The notes under the pieces: generated by a model
Seen by the model: the letters and a program-made list of their open reading frames with translations, nothing else
The model's database searches: none
Told to the model about the DNA's origin: nothing
Assembly: GCF_902459665.1 (NCBI RefSeq)
Contig: NZ_CABPSL010000018.1
Span: 56,465-120,464 of the forward strand
Source of the DNA: Pandoraea cepalis
Lineage (GTDB): Bacteria > Pseudomonadota > Gammaproteobacteria > Burkholderiales > Burkholderiaceae
Length of the DNA stretch: 64,000 bases
Direction of reading: 5' to 3'
Translations under genes and position numbers: made by a program
Shown here: positions 52,754-62,711 of the stretch, piece by piece
How the letters are laid out: each line of letters starts with the position of its first letter
Numbering within the stretch: the first letter of the stretch is position 1

Positions 52754-53569
52754 GTGCAATGTCCAACCTGTGGGACGAACAATGCGCCGCGTGCGCGGCG
52801 CTGTGCGCAGTGTGGCGCAAGACTCGCGCACGCCGAATCTTCCGGCTGGGTCACCGGCGCGCTCGTGTTCGGCACAGCGGTTTTCGCTGCCATCGCGCTG
52901 CTCGGCATCTGGTGGAATCTGCGCGCCCCCTACGTCGACCCGGTGCCCAAGTCATCCGACGCAATGACCGTCACCCCTTTCAACTCCGGTAACGATGCGC
53001 CGCCAGCCGTCGCGTCGGCCGCGCTGGCGGCCGCGGGTGCCGACCCTGCGTCAGGCGAGGCATCTGCCGCGCTGGCCCGGGCGCAGGCGTTGGCGGCGGT
53101 CGATGCGGCCGCGTCCGGTGCGGCGGCCGACGTCGCTTCGGCCAACCAGCCCGCGCCGCTCACCGCCTCGGCGGCCACCGCAGCGTTGACTGCCGCTGCC
53201 ACGGCGCAAACATCGCCCCCGACCCGCAACAACGCGCCGGACGACATGATGCAACTGCTCAGCCGCCGCGCAGGGGCAGGTGCGGTCGGTAATACGGCGC
53301 GTCCGCCGGCCAATGTCGATCTTCCCGCGCATTTCGACAACAACGACATTGGCTCGATCGCCGCCGAAGCCCAGCCGGGCGCGGCACCGGTGGCATCACC
53401 GGCAGTGGCGCCGTCGGCGGCCAGTGCCGTGGCCGCAGCGCTTGCGCAGTGCGACCGCTATCGCTGGTATGAGGTAATACCGAAGCAGCGCTGTGTGTGG
53501 GCGGTGTGTAACGGACGCTGGGGCAAGAATGGCTGTCCGGCGGGCACGAATCCCGGCGAGTCACGCTGA
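52754..53569 (+). CDS. Zinc-ribbon, single-pass membrane protein of unknown function
   Basis: 271 residues from a GTG at 52754, with GAGG upstream; GTG is chosen because the zinc ribbon starts at once (QCPTCGTNNAPRARRCAQCG, a CxxC-x12-CxxC site). A membrane helix follows at about residues 35-58 (VTGALVFGTAVFAAIALLGI). Then comes a long Ala-rich linker, and a C-terminal Cys-containing region (QCDRYRWYEVIPKQRCVWAV, then CNGRWGKNGCPAGTNP) that probably forms disulfides in the periplasm. No known function; not obviously linked to rep or gcv. Confidence 0.75.
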   Translation: MQCPTCGTNNAPRARRCAQCGARLAHAESSGWVTGALVFGTAVFAAIALLGIWWNLRAPYVDPVPKSSDAMTVTPFNSGNDAPPAVASAALAAAGADPASGEASAALARAQALAAVDAAASGAAADVASANQPAPLTASAATAALTAAATAQTSPPTRNNAPDDMMQLLSRRAGAGAVGNTARPPANVDLPAHFDNNDIGSIAAEAQPGAAPVASPAVAPSAASAVAAALAQCDRYRWYEVIPKQRCVWAVCNGRWGKNGCPAGTNPGESR

Positions 53570-53688
53570 CCGGCGCACGCGCTCTGCGCGATCAAAAAAG
53601 CGCCCATTTCCCCGTGCGCGACGAAGGACTGGGAAAGCCCGTCCGACGGTGTTCAACGCCGATTGGCGCTCAGATAATCCGCGTCAAA

Positions 53689-53717
53689 TTGACAGTCTTC
53701 GTCTTTCGCCGTAAAGT
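53689..53717 (+). promoter_or_regulatory. Sigma-70 promoter of the gcv operon
   Basis: TTGACA (53689-53694), 17-bp spacer, TAAAGT (53712-53717). Predicted start near 53724, just where the glycine riboswitch begins. Confidence 0.75.
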
Positions 53718-53724
53718 GCGCGAG

Positions 53725-53960
53725 CGTGGTCGGGAGAGCGCACCGGGAAGCACATGCCGGGGCCGCCGAAGGGGTAATACCCACAAACTCTCAGGCATCA
53801 AGGACCGTCCGCGCCGAAGGCATCGCCTTCGATCTCTGGAGAGCGGTTGCAGCGTGCGTGGCACGCGGGCAACCCACCGAAGGGGCCGGCACGAGCGGCA
53901 TGGCGCACAGCGCGCCGCACGCACCGGGCAATCTCTCAGGTACCAAGGACAGAGGGGTCA
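53725..53960 (+). promoter_or_regulatory. Tandem glycine riboswitch
   Basis: Two consecutive glycine aptamers. The first spans about 53727-53806 (GGGAGAGCG to CTCTCAGGCATCAAGGACCG) and the second about 53833-53955 (CTGGAGAGCGG to AATCTCTCAGGTACCAAGGACAG). The paired CCGAAGGGG cores (53766-53774 and 53878-53886) and the CTCTCAGG/AAGGAC signatures are diagnostic of the gcvT RNA motif. It senses glycine and in this position should turn on the glycine cleavage operon when glycine is plentiful, through the terminator that follows. Confidence 0.93.
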
Positions 53961-54044
53961 TCTCGCCAACTGGCATTGCGCCGGGCTCGTGCACATGCAC
54001 GCGCCGGACGCGGAAAGTGCCGGTCGTCGAGATGACCCCTTTTT
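53953..54044 (+). terminator. Riboswitch-controlled intrinsic terminator
   Basis: AGGGGTCATCTCG (53953-53965) pairs perfectly over 13 bp with CGAGATGACCCCT (54028-54040), followed by T at 54040-54044. The 62-base loop includes a CGTGCA/TGCACG hairpin. The 5' arm overlaps the closing end of the second aptamer, so glycine binding and terminator formation should be mutually exclusive. Confidence 0.82.
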
Positions 54045-54099
54045 GCATTGTCGGACGCCATATTCCGACATGCCTGACCCTTGATGCCTTGATGCCCCG

Positions 54100-55206
54100 A
54101 TGACCGAACTCAAACGCACTCCGCTCAACGATACGCACCGCGCCGCAGGCGCCCGCATGGTCGATTTCGGCGGCTGGGACATGCCCGTGAACTACGGCTC
54201 CCAGATCGAAGAGCACAACGCCGTGCGCACCGATGCCGGCATGTTCGACGTCTCGCACATGTGCGTGGTCGATCTGCATGGCCCGAGCTGCCGCGAATTC
54301 CTGCGCTACGCTGTCGCCAACAACGTCGACAAGCTGCAAACCCCGGGCAAGGCGCTCTACACCTGCATGCTCAACCCGAGCGGCGGCGTGATCGACGACC
54401 TCATCATCTATTTCATCGCCGAAGACTGGTTCCGCGTGGTGGTCAACGCCGGCACGGCCGACAAGGATCTCGCCTGGATCGGTCAGCTCAACGCGCACGG
54501 CGATTACAGCCTGACGATCATTCCGCGCCGCGATCTGTCGATCGTGGCGGTCCAGGGCCCGAACGCCCGCGCCAAGGTGTGGCAGGCGGTGCCGGGCAGT
54601 CAGGCCGCGAGCGAAGCGCTCAAGCCGTTCAATGCCGCTTTCGCCAAGGACACGGCGTTCGGCGAGTTGATGATCGCGCGCACTGGTTACACCGGCGAAG
54701 ACGGCTTCGAAGTGATCGTAAACGCCGATCACGTGGCCGCGCTGTGGAACGCGCTGGTCGCGGCGGGCGTGCGTCCGGCCGGGCTGGGCGCGCGCGACAC
54801 GTTGCGTCTCGAAGCCGGCATGAACCTGTACGGCCAGGACATGGACGACGACGTGTCGCCGCTGGACGCCGGCCTGGGCTGGACCGTCGAGAAGGAAAGC
54901 GATCGCACGTTCGTCGGCAAGGACTCGCTGCTCTCGCGCGGCCAGACGTGGCGCTTCGCGGGCCTCGTGCTCGACGGCAAGGGCGGCGTGCTGCGCGCGC
55001 ACCAGGTCGTGGTGACCGAGGCGGGCGACGGCGAAATCACCAGCGGCACGTTCAGTCCGAGCCTGCAGCAATCGATCGCGTTCGCCCGTTTGCCGAAGGG
55101 CGTGCCGGACGGCGCGACGGTCCAAGTGCAAATTCGTGACAAGCAATTGCCCGCACGTGTGGTCAAATTACCGTTCGTGCGTCACGGCAAGGCCGTGGTG
55201 GCCTGA
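54100..55206 (+). CDS. gcvT: Glycine cleavage system T protein (aminomethyltransferase)
   Basis: 368 residues, full length. It begins [20 protein letters not shown] and has [20 protein letters not shown], the invariant D in [14 protein letters not shown] (folate/ammonia transfer), [13 protein letters not shown] and [20 protein letters not shown]. With tetrahydrofolate it releases ammonia and forms methylene-THF from the aminomethyl group on GcvH. First structural gene of the glycine-riboswitch operon. Confidence 0.98.
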   Translation: MTELKRTPLNDTHRAAGARMVDFGGWDMPVNYGSQIEEHNAVRTDAGMFDVSHMCVVDLHGPSCREFLRYAVANNVDKLQTPGKALYTCMLNPSGGVIDDLIIYFIAEDWFRVVVNAGTADKDLAWIGQLNAHGDYSLTIIPRRDLSIVAVQGPNARAKVWQAVPGSQAASEALKPFNAAFAKDTAFGELMIARTGYTGEDGFEVIVNADHVAALWNALVAAGVRPAGLGARDTLRLEAGMNLYGQDMDDDVSPLDAGLGWTVEKESDRTFVGKDSLLSRGQTWRFAGLVLDGKGGVLRAHQVVVTEAGDGEITSGTFSPSLQQSIAFARLPKGVPDGATVQVQIRDKQLPARVVKLPFVRHGKAVVA

Positions 55207-55283
55207 GCAACACGGCGCCACGGTGCGGCGACACGAATTACCGATAACCGAATACCCCAAACACTGAATCCCGGAGCGTCAAC

Positions 55284-55667
55284 ATGGCGAATATCCCCGA
55301 TAACCTGAAGTACACCGAGTCCGACGAATGGGCCCGCCTCGAAGCCGACGGCACCGTGACCGTGGGCATTACCGATTTCGCGCAGGAATCCCTGGGCGAC
55401 ATCGTGTTCGTCGAACTGCCGGACACCGGCCGCACCGTGGCGGCGGACGAAGCCTCGGCCGTGATCGAATCGGTCAAGGCAGCGGCCGACGTGCACTCGC
55501 CGGTCAGCGGCGAGATCCTCGAGACCAACACCGAAGTGTCCGGCTCGCCCGATCTGGTCAACACCGACGCTTACGGCAACTGGCTGTTCCGTCTGAAGCC
55601 GTCGAACACGGCCGAGCTGGACAAGCTGCTGGGCGCTGAACAATACGCCAAGAAAATCGGCGGCTGA
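55284..55667 (+). CDS. gcvH: Glycine cleavage system H protein
   Basis: 127 residues, normal length. The lipoylation site is Lys65 in [19 protein letters not shown]. GcvH carries the aminomethyl intermediate on its lipoyl arm between GcvP, GcvT and the L protein. It lies 77 bp after gcvT and 97 bp before gcvP in the same operon. The L protein (dihydrolipoamide dehydrogenase) is not in this window. Confidence 0.98.
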   Translation: MANIPDNLKYTESDEWARLEADGTVTVGITDFAQESLGDIVFVELPDTGRTVAADEASAVIESVKAAADVHSPVSGEILETNTEVSGSPDLVNTDAYGNWLFRLKPSNTAELDKLLGAEQYAKKIGG

Positions 55668-55764
55668 TGCCCCGGACGGTGCCGCGAGACCTTCGGTTCG
55701 CGCGGCACCGTCCCGGCTGCCGCCCCCGCCGTCACTTGCCGTGATCGAACGAGAGATCTGACCC

Positions 55765-58692
55765 ATGAATGCTTTGACTGACCTGCAAGCGCCGCGCCGC
55801 TCGCTCTCCGAGCTGGAGCAGCGCGACAACTTCTCCGCGCGCCACATCGGCCCGGACACCCCCGAACAACAGGCGATGCTCGCCGAGCTGGGCTACGCGT
55901 CGCGTGCCGCATTGATCGACGCCGTGGTCCCCGCGTCGATCCGTCGCGACGGCGCGCGCTTCGCCCAGTCGCTCGGCCCGTTCGCCGCCGCGCAAACCGA
56001 ATCGCAGGCGCTGGCGCAACTGCGCGCGCTGGCCAGCCAGAACCAGGTGTTCAAGTCGTTCATCGGTCAGGGCTACGCCAACACGTTCACGCCGGGCGTG
56101 ATCCTGCGCAACGTGCTGGAAAATCCGGCCTGGTACACGGCCTATACGCCGTATCAGCCGGAAATCTCGCAAGGCCGTCTCGAAGCGCTGCTCAACTATC
56201 AGCAGATGATCATCGACATGACGGGGCTGGCGATCGCCAACGCGTCGATGCTCGACGAAGCGACTGCCGCCGCCGAGGCGATGACGCTGGTCAAGCGTAC
56301 CGGCAAGTCGAAGTCGAACACGTTCTTCGTGGCCGATGACGTGTTGCCGCAAACCATCGAAGTCGTGCAAACGCGCGCCAAGCCGCTGGGCTTCGAAGTG
56401 CAGGTCGGCCCGGTGGCCGCCGCGGCCGATGTCGATGCGTTCGGCGTGCTCGTGCAATACCCGGGCGTGGGCGGCGACGTGCGCGACTATCGCGCGCTGG
56501 CCGACGCGATCCACGCCAAGGGCGGCATGCTGATCGCCGCCGCCGATCTGCTCTCGCTCACGCTGCTCACGCCGCCGGGCGAGTGGGGCGCTGACGTCGC
56601 CATTGGCAACAGCCAGCGCTTTGGCGTGCCGATGGGCTTTGGTGGCCCGCACGCCGCCTACCTGGCCACGCGCGACGAACTCAAGCGCTCGATGCCGGGC
56701 CGTCTGGTCGGCGTGTCGGTCGATTCGCAAGGCAAGCCGGCGCTGCGTCTGGCGCTGCAAACGCGCGAACAACACATCCGCCGCGAGAAGGCGACATCGA
56801 ATATCTGTACTGCGCAGGCGCTGCTCGCCATCATGGCCAGCATGTACGCCGCGTACCACGGCCCGCAGGGGCTGCGCATCATCGCCGAGCGCACGCATCG
56901 TCTGACGGCCGTGCTGGCCGCCGGTCTCACCGCACTGGGCGCCGCGCCGCGCAACGCCACGTTCTTCGACACGCTGACCGTGCCCGTGGCCGGCCGTGCC
57001 GATGCCGTGCACACGGTGGCCGCTGCACGCCGCTTCAATCTGCGTCGCGAAGACGCCGACACTGTCGGTATCTCGCTCGACGAGACGAGCACGCGCGACG
57101 ACGTGATCGCCCTGTGGGAAGTGGCGGCCGAGGGCCTCGGCAAGAGCGCCGTCTCGCTGGACTTCGACGCCATCGAGGCCACCGTCTCGAACGGCTACCC
57201 GGTGGCACTGGCGCGCCAAAGCGCGTATCTCACGCACCCGGTGTTCAACCGCTACCACTCCGAACACGAAATGCTGCGCTATCTGCGCAGCCTGTCCGAC
57301 AAGGATCTGGCGCTCGACCGCACGATGATCCCGCTTGGTTCGTGCACGATGAAGCTCAACGCCACCTCGGAAATGCTGCCGGTGACATGGCCCGAATTTG
57401 GTCAGATTCACCCGTTCGCGCCGACGGAACAAACGGTCGGCTACCGTACGATGATCGATCAGCTCGAGCAGATGCTCGTGGCCGCGACCGGCTACGCCGC
57501 CGTCTCGCTGCAGCCGAACGCTGGCTCGCAGGGCGAGTACGCCGGTTTGCTCATCATTCAGGCGTATCACGCATCGCGCGGTGAAGCGCATCGCGACATC
57601 TGCCTGATTCCCGCGTCGGCGCACGGCACGAACCCGGCGTCGGCCCAGATGGCCGGCATGCAGGTCGTGGTGGTCGCTTGCGACGCCAACGGCAACGTCG
57701 ATCTGGCCGATCTGCAGGCGAAGGCCGAGCAGCATCGCGACCGTCTTGCCGCGATCATGATGACGTACCCGTCCACGCACGGCGTGTTCGAAGCCGGCGC
57801 GCGCCAGATCTGCGAGATCGTGCATGCGAACGGCGGTCAGGTGTATGTCGACGGCGCGAACATGAACGCCATGGTCGGCCTGTGCGCACCGGGCGAATTT
57901 GGCGGCGACGTCTCGCACTTGAACCTGCACAAGACGTTCTGCATTCCGCACGGCGGCGGCGGCCCGGGCGTGGGTCCGGTCGCGGTGGGCGCGCATCTGG
58001 CGCAGTTTCTGCCGAACCAGCACTCGACGGGCTATTCGCGCGACGCCAACGGCATCGGTGCCGTGTCGGCCGCGCCGTATGGTTCCGCCTCGATTCTGCC
58101 GATTTCGTGGATGTACGTTGCCATGATGGGCGCGCAGGGCCTGACGGCCGCCACCGAGACGGCTATCCTGAACGCGAACTACGTCGCGAAGAAGCTCGCG
58201 CCGCACTACCCGGTGCTGTACAGCGGCCCGGGCGGGCTGATCGCGCACGAGTGCATTCTGGATCTGCGTCCGCTCAAGGACACCAGCGGCATTACGGTTG
58301 ACGACGTGGCGAAGCGCCTGATGGACTTCGGCTTCCACGCCCCGACGATGAGCTTCCCGGTGCCGGGCACGCTGATGGTCGAGCCGACGGAATCGGAATC
58401 GAAGCACGAACTCGACCGCTTCATCGAGGCGATGATCGCGATTCGCGAGGAAATCCGTGCCGTGGAAGAGGGCCGTGCCGATCGCGAGGACAACCCGCTC
58501 AAGCACGCGCCGCACACGGCGGACGTGGTGACGGCGGACGAATGGCCGCACGCCTACGCCCGCAGTCAGGCGGCGTACCCGGTGAAGTCGCTGCGCGAGC
58601 GCAAGTACTGGCCGCCGGTCGGACGTGCCGATAACGTCTACGGCGACCGGAATCTGTTCTGCGCCTGCGTGCCGATGAGCGACTACGAATAA
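55765..58692 (+). CDS. gcvP: Glycine dehydrogenase (decarboxylating), P protein
   Basis: 975 residues, the single-chain type that fuses both P-protein halves. It starts [20 protein letters not shown] and contains [20 protein letters not shown]. The N-half has [20 protein letters not shown]; the C-half PLP-binding Lys is 723 in [20 protein letters not shown]. It decarboxylates glycine and loads the aminomethyl group onto GcvH. Final gene of the gcvTHP set; a terminator follows before sdaA. Confidence 0.98.
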   Translation: MNALTDLQAPRRSLSELEQRDNFSARHIGPDTPEQQAMLAELGYASRAALIDAVVPASIRRDGARFAQSLGPFAAAQTESQALAQLRALASQNQVFKSFIGQGYANTFTPGVILRNVLENPAWYTAYTPYQPEISQGRLEALLNYQQMIIDMTGLAIANASMLDEATAAAEAMTLVKRTGKSKSNTFFVADDVLPQTIEVVQTRAKPLGFEVQVGPVAAAADVDAFGVLVQYPGVGGDVRDYRALADAIHAKGGMLIAAADLLSLTLLTPPGEWGADVAIGNSQRFGVPMGFGGPHAAYLATRDELKRSMPGRLVGVSVDSQGKPALRLALQTREQHIRREKATSNICTAQALLAIMASMYAAYHGPQGLRIIAERTHRLTAVLAAGLTALGAAPRNATFFDTLTVPVAGRADAVHTVAAARRFNLRREDADTVGISLDETSTRDDVIALWEVAAEGLGKSAVSLDFDAIEATVSNGYPVALARQSAYLTHPVFNRYHSEHEMLRYLRSLSDKDLALDRTMIPLGSCTMKLNATSEMLPVTWPEFGQIHPFAPTEQTVGYRTMIDQLEQMLVAATGYAAVSLQPNAGSQGEYAGLLIIQAYHASRGEAHRDICLIPASAHGTNPASAQMAGMQVVVVACDANGNVDLADLQAKAEQHRDRLAAIMMTYPSTHGVFEAGARQICEIVHANGGQVYVDGANMNAMVGLCAPGEFGGDVSHLNLHKTFCIPHGGGGPGVGPVAVGAHLAQFLPNQHSTGYSRDANGIGAVSAAPYGSASILPISWMYVAMMGAQGLTAATETAILNANYVAKKLAPHYPVLYSGPGGLIAHECILDLRPLKDTSGITVDDVAKRLMDFGFHAPTMSFPVPGTLMVEPTESESKHELDRFIEAMIAIREEIRAVEEGRADREDNPLKHAPHTADVVTADEWPHAYARSQAAYPVKSLRERKYWPPVGRADNVYGDRNLFCACVPMSDYE

Positions 58693-58714
58693 GCGTCGCG
58701 AAAGCTTGGCAATC

Positions 58715-58747
58715 AGGGGCTGGCAGACACGTTGCCGGCCCCTTTTT
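58715..58747 (+). terminator. Terminator after gcvP
   Basis: AGGGGCTGGCA (58715-58725) pairs with TGCCGGCCCCT (58733-58743), 11 bp with one G-T pair, seven-base loop, then TTTTT at 58743-58747. It should limit read-through into sdaA. Confidence 0.85.
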
Positions 58748-58830
58748 GTCTCTATGGATGTCACGCGAATGCGCCGGAGGGGTGGCATTCGTCGCGTCAC
58801 CGCCACGTTTCAGAAATTCAGGAATGCCCC

Positions 58831-60240
58831 ATGGCCGTTTCAGTTTTCGACTTATTCAAGATTGGTATCGGACCGTCGAGTTCGCATACTGTGGGGCCGA
58901 TGCGCGCGGCGCTGATGTTCGTGCAAGGTCTGGAGCGCGACAGCCTGCTGCCGCAGGTGGCGACGCTGCGTGCCGAGCTGTATGGTTCGCTCGGCGCCAC
59001 GGGCAAGGGCCACGGCACCGACAAGGGCGTGCTGCTCGGCTTCATGGGCGAGGCGCCCGATACGGTCGATCCGGCGACGATTGCAGGGCGTTTGGCCACG
59101 CTGCGTCAGGCGAAGGTGCTGTCGATTCTTGGCAAGCACGAGGTGCCGTTCGTCGAGAAGGAACACATGGTGTTCTACCGTCGCGAGGCGATGGCCGAGC
59201 ATCCGAACGGCATGAAATTCCACGCGTTCGATGCCGAGGGCAACAAACTGCGCGAAGGGCGTTATCTGTCGGTCGGCGGCGGGTTCGTTGTGACGGCGGG
59301 GGCGTCGAACACGCAGGTGCTCGCCGCGCACGACCAACTGCCGTATCCGTTCCGCACGGGCAAGGAACTGCTCGAGATGTGCCGCGCAAGCGGCAAGACC
59401 ATCGCGGAACTGATGTGGGAGAACGAGAAGGTCTGGCACCACGGCGACGCGGCAACGGCGGAAGCGGATATTCGTCGCGGGTTGCTCAACATCTGGAACG
59501 TGATGCAGTCGTGCGTGACGCGTGGTTGCGGCATCGGGAACGACGATGCCGACGGCGAACTGCCGGGGCCGCTGCATGTGCGACGTCGCGCGCCGGAGTT
59601 GTATCGCCAGCTCACGCAACGTGCCGAGCGCACGCTGTCCGATCCGCTGTCGGTGATGGACTGGGTGAACCTCTACGCGATTGCCGTCAACGAGGAGAAC
59701 GCCGCGGGCGGCCGCGTGGTGACCGCGCCGACGAATGGCGCGGCGGGCATCATTCCGTCGGTGCTGCATTACTACGACCGCTTTGTGCACGGCGCGAACG
59801 AGCAGGGCGTGATCGACTTCCTGCTCACTGCCGGGGCCATCGGCATTCTGTACAAGCTCAACGCGTCGATTTCCGGGGCGGAAGTGGGATGCCAGGGCGA
59901 AGTCGGGGTGGCGTGTTCGATGGCTGCGGGGGCACTGGCTGCGGTACAGGGCGGCACCGTCGAGCAAGTCGAGAATGCGGCCGAAATCGGCATGGAGCAC
60001 AACCTTGGCCTGACGTGTGATCCGGTCGGCGGGCTGGTGCAGATTCCGTGCATCGAGCGCAATGCGATGGCGTCGGTGAAGGCGGTGAATGCGGCGCGCA
60101 TGGCGTTGCGCGGCGACGGTGCGCACTACGTGTCGCTCGATTCCGTCATCAAGACGATGCGCGAGACGGGTGCCGACATGAAGACGAAGTACAAGGAAAC
60201 GGCGCGCGGCGGGTTGGCGGTAAATATCGTGGAGTGCTGA
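58831..60240 (+). CDS. sdaA: L-serine ammonia-lyase (iron-sulfur dependent)
   Basis: 469 residues from the ATG at 58831 ([20 protein letters not shown]). Both domains of the single-chain enzyme are present: the N-terminal beta domain with [20 protein letters not shown] and [20 protein letters not shown], and the C-terminal alpha domain with [40 protein letters not shown] and [20 protein letters not shown], which hold the 4Fe-4S cysteines. It converts serine to pyruvate and ammonia. Its place after gcvTHP makes a glycine-serine-pyruvate route. Confidence 0.96.
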   Translation: MAVSVFDLFKIGIGPSSSHTVGPMRAALMFVQGLERDSLLPQVATLRAELYGSLGATGKGHGTDKGVLLGFMGEAPDTVDPATIAGRLATLRQAKVLSILGKHEVPFVEKEHMVFYRREAMAEHPNGMKFHAFDAEGNKLREGRYLSVGGGFVVTAGASNTQVLAAHDQLPYPFRTGKELLEMCRASGKTIAELMWENEKVWHHGDAATAEADIRRGLLNIWNVMQSCVTRGCGIGNDDADGELPGPLHVRRRAPELYRQLTQRAERTLSDPLSVMDWVNLYAIAVNEENAAGGRVVTAPTNGAAGIIPSVLHYYDRFVHGANEQGVIDFLLTAGAIGILYKLNASISGAEVGCQGEVGVACSMAAGALAAVQGGTVEQVENAAEIGMEHNLGLTCDPVGGLVQIPCIERNAMASVKAVNAARMALRGDGAHYVSLDSVIKTMRETGADMKTKYKETARGGLAVNIVEC

Positions 60241-60271
60241 TAGTTCGTTAATTTGAATGTTTTTGATGTGC

Positions 60272-60310
60272 AAGCTGCGTGGCGCGAGTCACGCAGCTTT
60301 TTCTTTTTGC
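60272..60310 (+). terminator. Terminator after sdaA
   Basis: AAGCTGCGTG (60272-60281) pairs with CACGCAGCTT (60290-60299), a 10-bp stem with an eight-base loop, followed by TTTCTTTTT. A strong factor-independent terminator. Confidence 0.9.
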
Positions 60311-60350
60311 GGCGTGGCTTTCGTATCTGTACCGGCGGGTGAAATTCATC

Positions 60351-60363
60351 GGGAGAATCCCAA
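60351..60363 (+). repeat. Leader element GGGAGAATCCCAA, copy 1
   Basis: GGGAGAATCCCAA, containing the inverted repeat GGGA-GAA-TCCC, 118 bp before the first PilV-like ATG. The identical 13-mer is at 62591-62603, 121 bp before the second gene. Confidence 0.65.
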
Positions 60364-60468
60364 ACCAGAATTGGGGGATGTCGCTGAGAATGTGGACTTT
60401 CAATGTCGTAGCAATCGCCAAATGCAGGACGCGAGACGACCGTTGGCGGTTCACAGAGAGGAAGGGTA

Positions 60469-62343
60469 ATGCGAAGCAGGCAATCTGGCATTTTTCTGAT
60501 CTCCGCCGCGGTCGCAGTGGGTGTCGTCGGCATGCTGGTTACGTTTTGGGGCGTTCAGCAGAGTCGTCAAATGCGCATTGAACGTGCGGAACGAATCGGC
60601 GAGTCGCTCAAGGTCATCGGCAATGCGGTGGAAACGTTCACGGTGAAGCATCATGGAGAGATCGACAAGTTGCTTTCTGGTGCGATGCCTTCGTTCAGTG
60701 TCAATGGTGAAACCTTCACCAGGACGGGAGATCCTGGGCCGGGAAAGGTGACAGAGATCAAGGGATTGACCGCGGGCAACGTCATCCGGGCGCTAAAACT
60801 CCCGGGTGTCGGCACAAAGCCGCCTCGTGGCGTCGGCGAGTATGCGATACGGGTGTATCGCGTTTGCGACGCGGGCGTCGCATCGTCATGCCGCATCGAG
60901 ACGCTTACCTATCTGACCGAGCCGATAAAGCAGACGTACTCGTCGGCGCCGGATCTCAATCTGGCGGTTGTCGCGGCAAAGAAGATGGGCGTGTATGGCG
61001 GGCTGTCGACGGCGGATAACGCGGCGCAGTTCCGATTCATCGAACAGGCGGAAGGCGCGGCCCCGGTGGCGAACCCACTGAATCTGCCCGGGTTGATCGC
61101 CATGCGTGGCGGAGCCCAAACAAAGGATCTGAATAACGTTGTCTCGCGGGACGGTTCGCGCGCGATGACAGGGGATTTGAATTTTAAGGATCCCGGCACG
61201 TCACAAAAGTACAGCATCGTCGGGGTTCGCGACATCAAGGCTGAGGGCGCGATAGACGTAGGTCGGCTCAATATCGCTGACAAGGCCGTGGCCGGGGAAA
61301 TGGACGCCGGTGCCTTGACGACCCGATCCCTCACGACCAGCGGGCCGTCGACATTCGGCGGTGAGCTGAACATGGGCGAGAAGGATGTCAGGAACGCGAA
61401 TACCATCGAGGCGAAGGAGGTCAAATCCAAGCGACTCCGATCGACGTCCGGCATTGTTGAGCTTACCAATGTGCAATCGGAGAACGAAGCATGCAATGGC
61501 TCCGGTATTGCTGTGGATGGCGGGGGTAAAGTCTTGTCGTGTCAACCCGATGAGTCGAGTGCGACTGGACGATTGTGGAAGCTTTCCGGCACGCCAAAAT
61601 CCAAGGGGGATATCCCGTCGGACGTGGTTGGGGACATCGCGAAGGACGTCATTACCGATATGGTTCTCGTGGGCGTGGACCGGGGCGAGTCGTGGTCGAT
61701 CTGGAAGCTCCCCGTGAGCGGCGTCGCCTCGCTGGGTGGCGCGCATTATCGGCCGGCGCTGCAAGGCTACTCGGCCTCGAACGCAATCATTTGCGGATTT
61801 TCGTCTCGTGCGGAAGCGGAGGTCACACCCCGGTGGCGCAACCATGAGCCACAACTCACGCGGGACGGCTCGGGAACCTACACGCTGGCCGGGGCAAGCC
61901 GGTACCCGATGCTGTGTTTGACGCGTGATCGGCAACTGCCGGTATTCGAGATCGACAGAACCTTCAAGATCAGTGCCACGCGCTATCGAAGTAATCACGT
62001 TGAATTTGAACGGCACCTTGCAGATTTGATGCTGGGCGGCTACACGACAAACAAGGTCAAGACGTACGCCGTAGGAACACGGGTGTGGAACATTTCCGAT
62101 TTCACGCGTTTTTATGGGAACGGCGAGGGATACCTGATCAAGGGGGCGCGGGCATGCAATGTGGAAACGTTCTTCAAGACCCGAGAAGTGCAGCCTGAGT
62201 ATGGGAACAAAAACGTGGAGACACAGACGCGTAGCGATGGCGTGTACGTTCCGTATACCCAATGGCAGTATTCGCACTTTCGCGCCAGGTGCCGCTTCGA
62301 TTCCGTTCAGGATGTGCGCGACGCGGGTTTCGAGGCGTCGTAA
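60469..62343 (+). CDS. PilV/shufflon-like type IV pilus tip protein, long form
   Basis: 624 residues. GAGGAAGGGTA precedes the ATG. A short basic leader (MRSRQSG) and hydrophobic helix (residues 7-30) resemble a prepilin, though the usual Glu5 is absent. The PilV-like N-region follows, with LNLAVVAAKKMGVYGGLS and MRGGAQTKDLNNVVSRDGSR. A paired-Cys motif near residues 343-358 (ACNGSGIAVDGGGKVLSCQ) resembles the shufflon proteins' C-terminal signature. The remaining ~260 residues form a unique Cys/Tyr-rich domain, a likely receptor-binding tip. No other pilus genes are in view. Its paralogue lies at 62712. Confidence 0.8.
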   Translation: MRSRQSGIFLISAAVAVGVVGMLVTFWGVQQSRQMRIERAERIGESLKVIGNAVETFTVKHHGEIDKLLSGAMPSFSVNGETFTRTGDPGPGKVTEIKGLTAGNVIRALKLPGVGTKPPRGVGEYAIRVYRVCDAGVASSCRIETLTYLTEPIKQTYSSAPDLNLAVVAAKKMGVYGGLSTADNAAQFRFIEQAEGAAPVANPLNLPGLIAMRGGAQTKDLNNVVSRDGSRAMTGDLNFKDPGTSQKYSIVGVRDIKAEGAIDVGRLNIADKAVAGEMDAGALTTRSLTTSGPSTFGGELNMGEKDVRNANTIEAKEVKSKRLRSTSGIVELTNVQSENEACNGSGIAVDGGGKVLSCQPDESSATGRLWKLSGTPKSKGDIPSDVVGDIAKDVITDMVLVGVDRGESWSIWKLPVSGVASLGGAHYRPALQGYSASNAIICGFSSRAEAEVTPRWRNHEPQLTRDGSGTYTLAGASRYPMLCLTRDRQLPVFEIDRTFKISATRYRSNHVEFERHLADLMLGGYTTNKVKTYAVGTRVWNISDFTRFYGNGEGYLIKGARACNVETFFKTREVQPEYGNKNVETQTRSDGVYVPYTQWQYSHFRARCRFDSVQDVRDAGFEAS

Positions 62344-62512
62344 TCTGAACGGTTGCGACTTGCCTGATTAGACTTGTCCGATAAGTAGGGCAACATCGTT
62401 ACCCGATGCATTTGCAGGCTTCGCTTCATCGCCACAGACGTGACAGGTGTGGCCGGTGACGGTCACGCTGGCGTGTCGATCGTCGCGCGAACGTCTGCTG
62501 ACCTTGCCTTTG

Positions 62513-62538
62513 AGCCGTGCGGCGGTTGTCGCACGGCT
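62513..62538 (+). terminator. Hairpin after the first PilV-like gene
   Basis: AGCCGTGCG (62513-62521) pairs with CGCACGGCT (62530-62538), a nine-base-pair stem with an eight-base loop; the following TTATCTATTT is only moderately T-rich. TTTGCGG follows both this and the sdaA terminator, another sign of duplicated upstream DNA. Confidence 0.65.
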
Positions 62539-62590
62539 TATCTATTTGCGGTCTGCGTTTCTGGATTCGTGACGCTCGTCGAACATTAAC

Positions 62591-62603
62591 GGGAGAATCC
62601 CAA
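62591..62603 (+). repeat. Leader element GGGAGAATCCCAA, copy 2
   Basis: Exact copy of the 13-mer at 60351-60363, at nearly the same distance (121 versus 118 bp) from the start of its gene. Probable shared regulatory or transcript-leader element. Confidence 0.65.
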
Positions 62604-62711
62604 GCCCGCCGTGAGTGACATCGCGGACAATGCCCCCATCTCAACGATTCCGCGACAGTCGCGAAATGCGATGCCGTGCGTTTGCCGGACGAATTCATAA
62701 AGGGCAGGTCA

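Larger units (their letters stand above)
62344..62711. other. Intergenic region between the two PilV-like genes
   Basis: 368 bp without a credible gene. It holds a terminator-like hairpin at 62513-62538 and the second copy of the GGGAGAATCCCAA leader element at 62591-62603. GGGCAGG just before 62712 is the ribosome site. The segment 62560-62711 is a diverged copy of the region before the first gene. Confidence 0.6.

Noticed and set aside
55732..58806. A 1,024-codon open frame on the minus strand opposite gcvP
   Set aside because: It mirrors the high-GC codon pattern of gcvP, is rich in Arg/His/Ala with no domain, and gcvP is beyond doubt. Similar mirror frames oppose fliI, the BaeS gene and sdaA.
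62426..62698. A 90-codon minus-strand frame between the PilV-like genes
   Set aside because: Arg/His-rich translation without domain or ribosome site; it covers the duplicated leader and hairpin.
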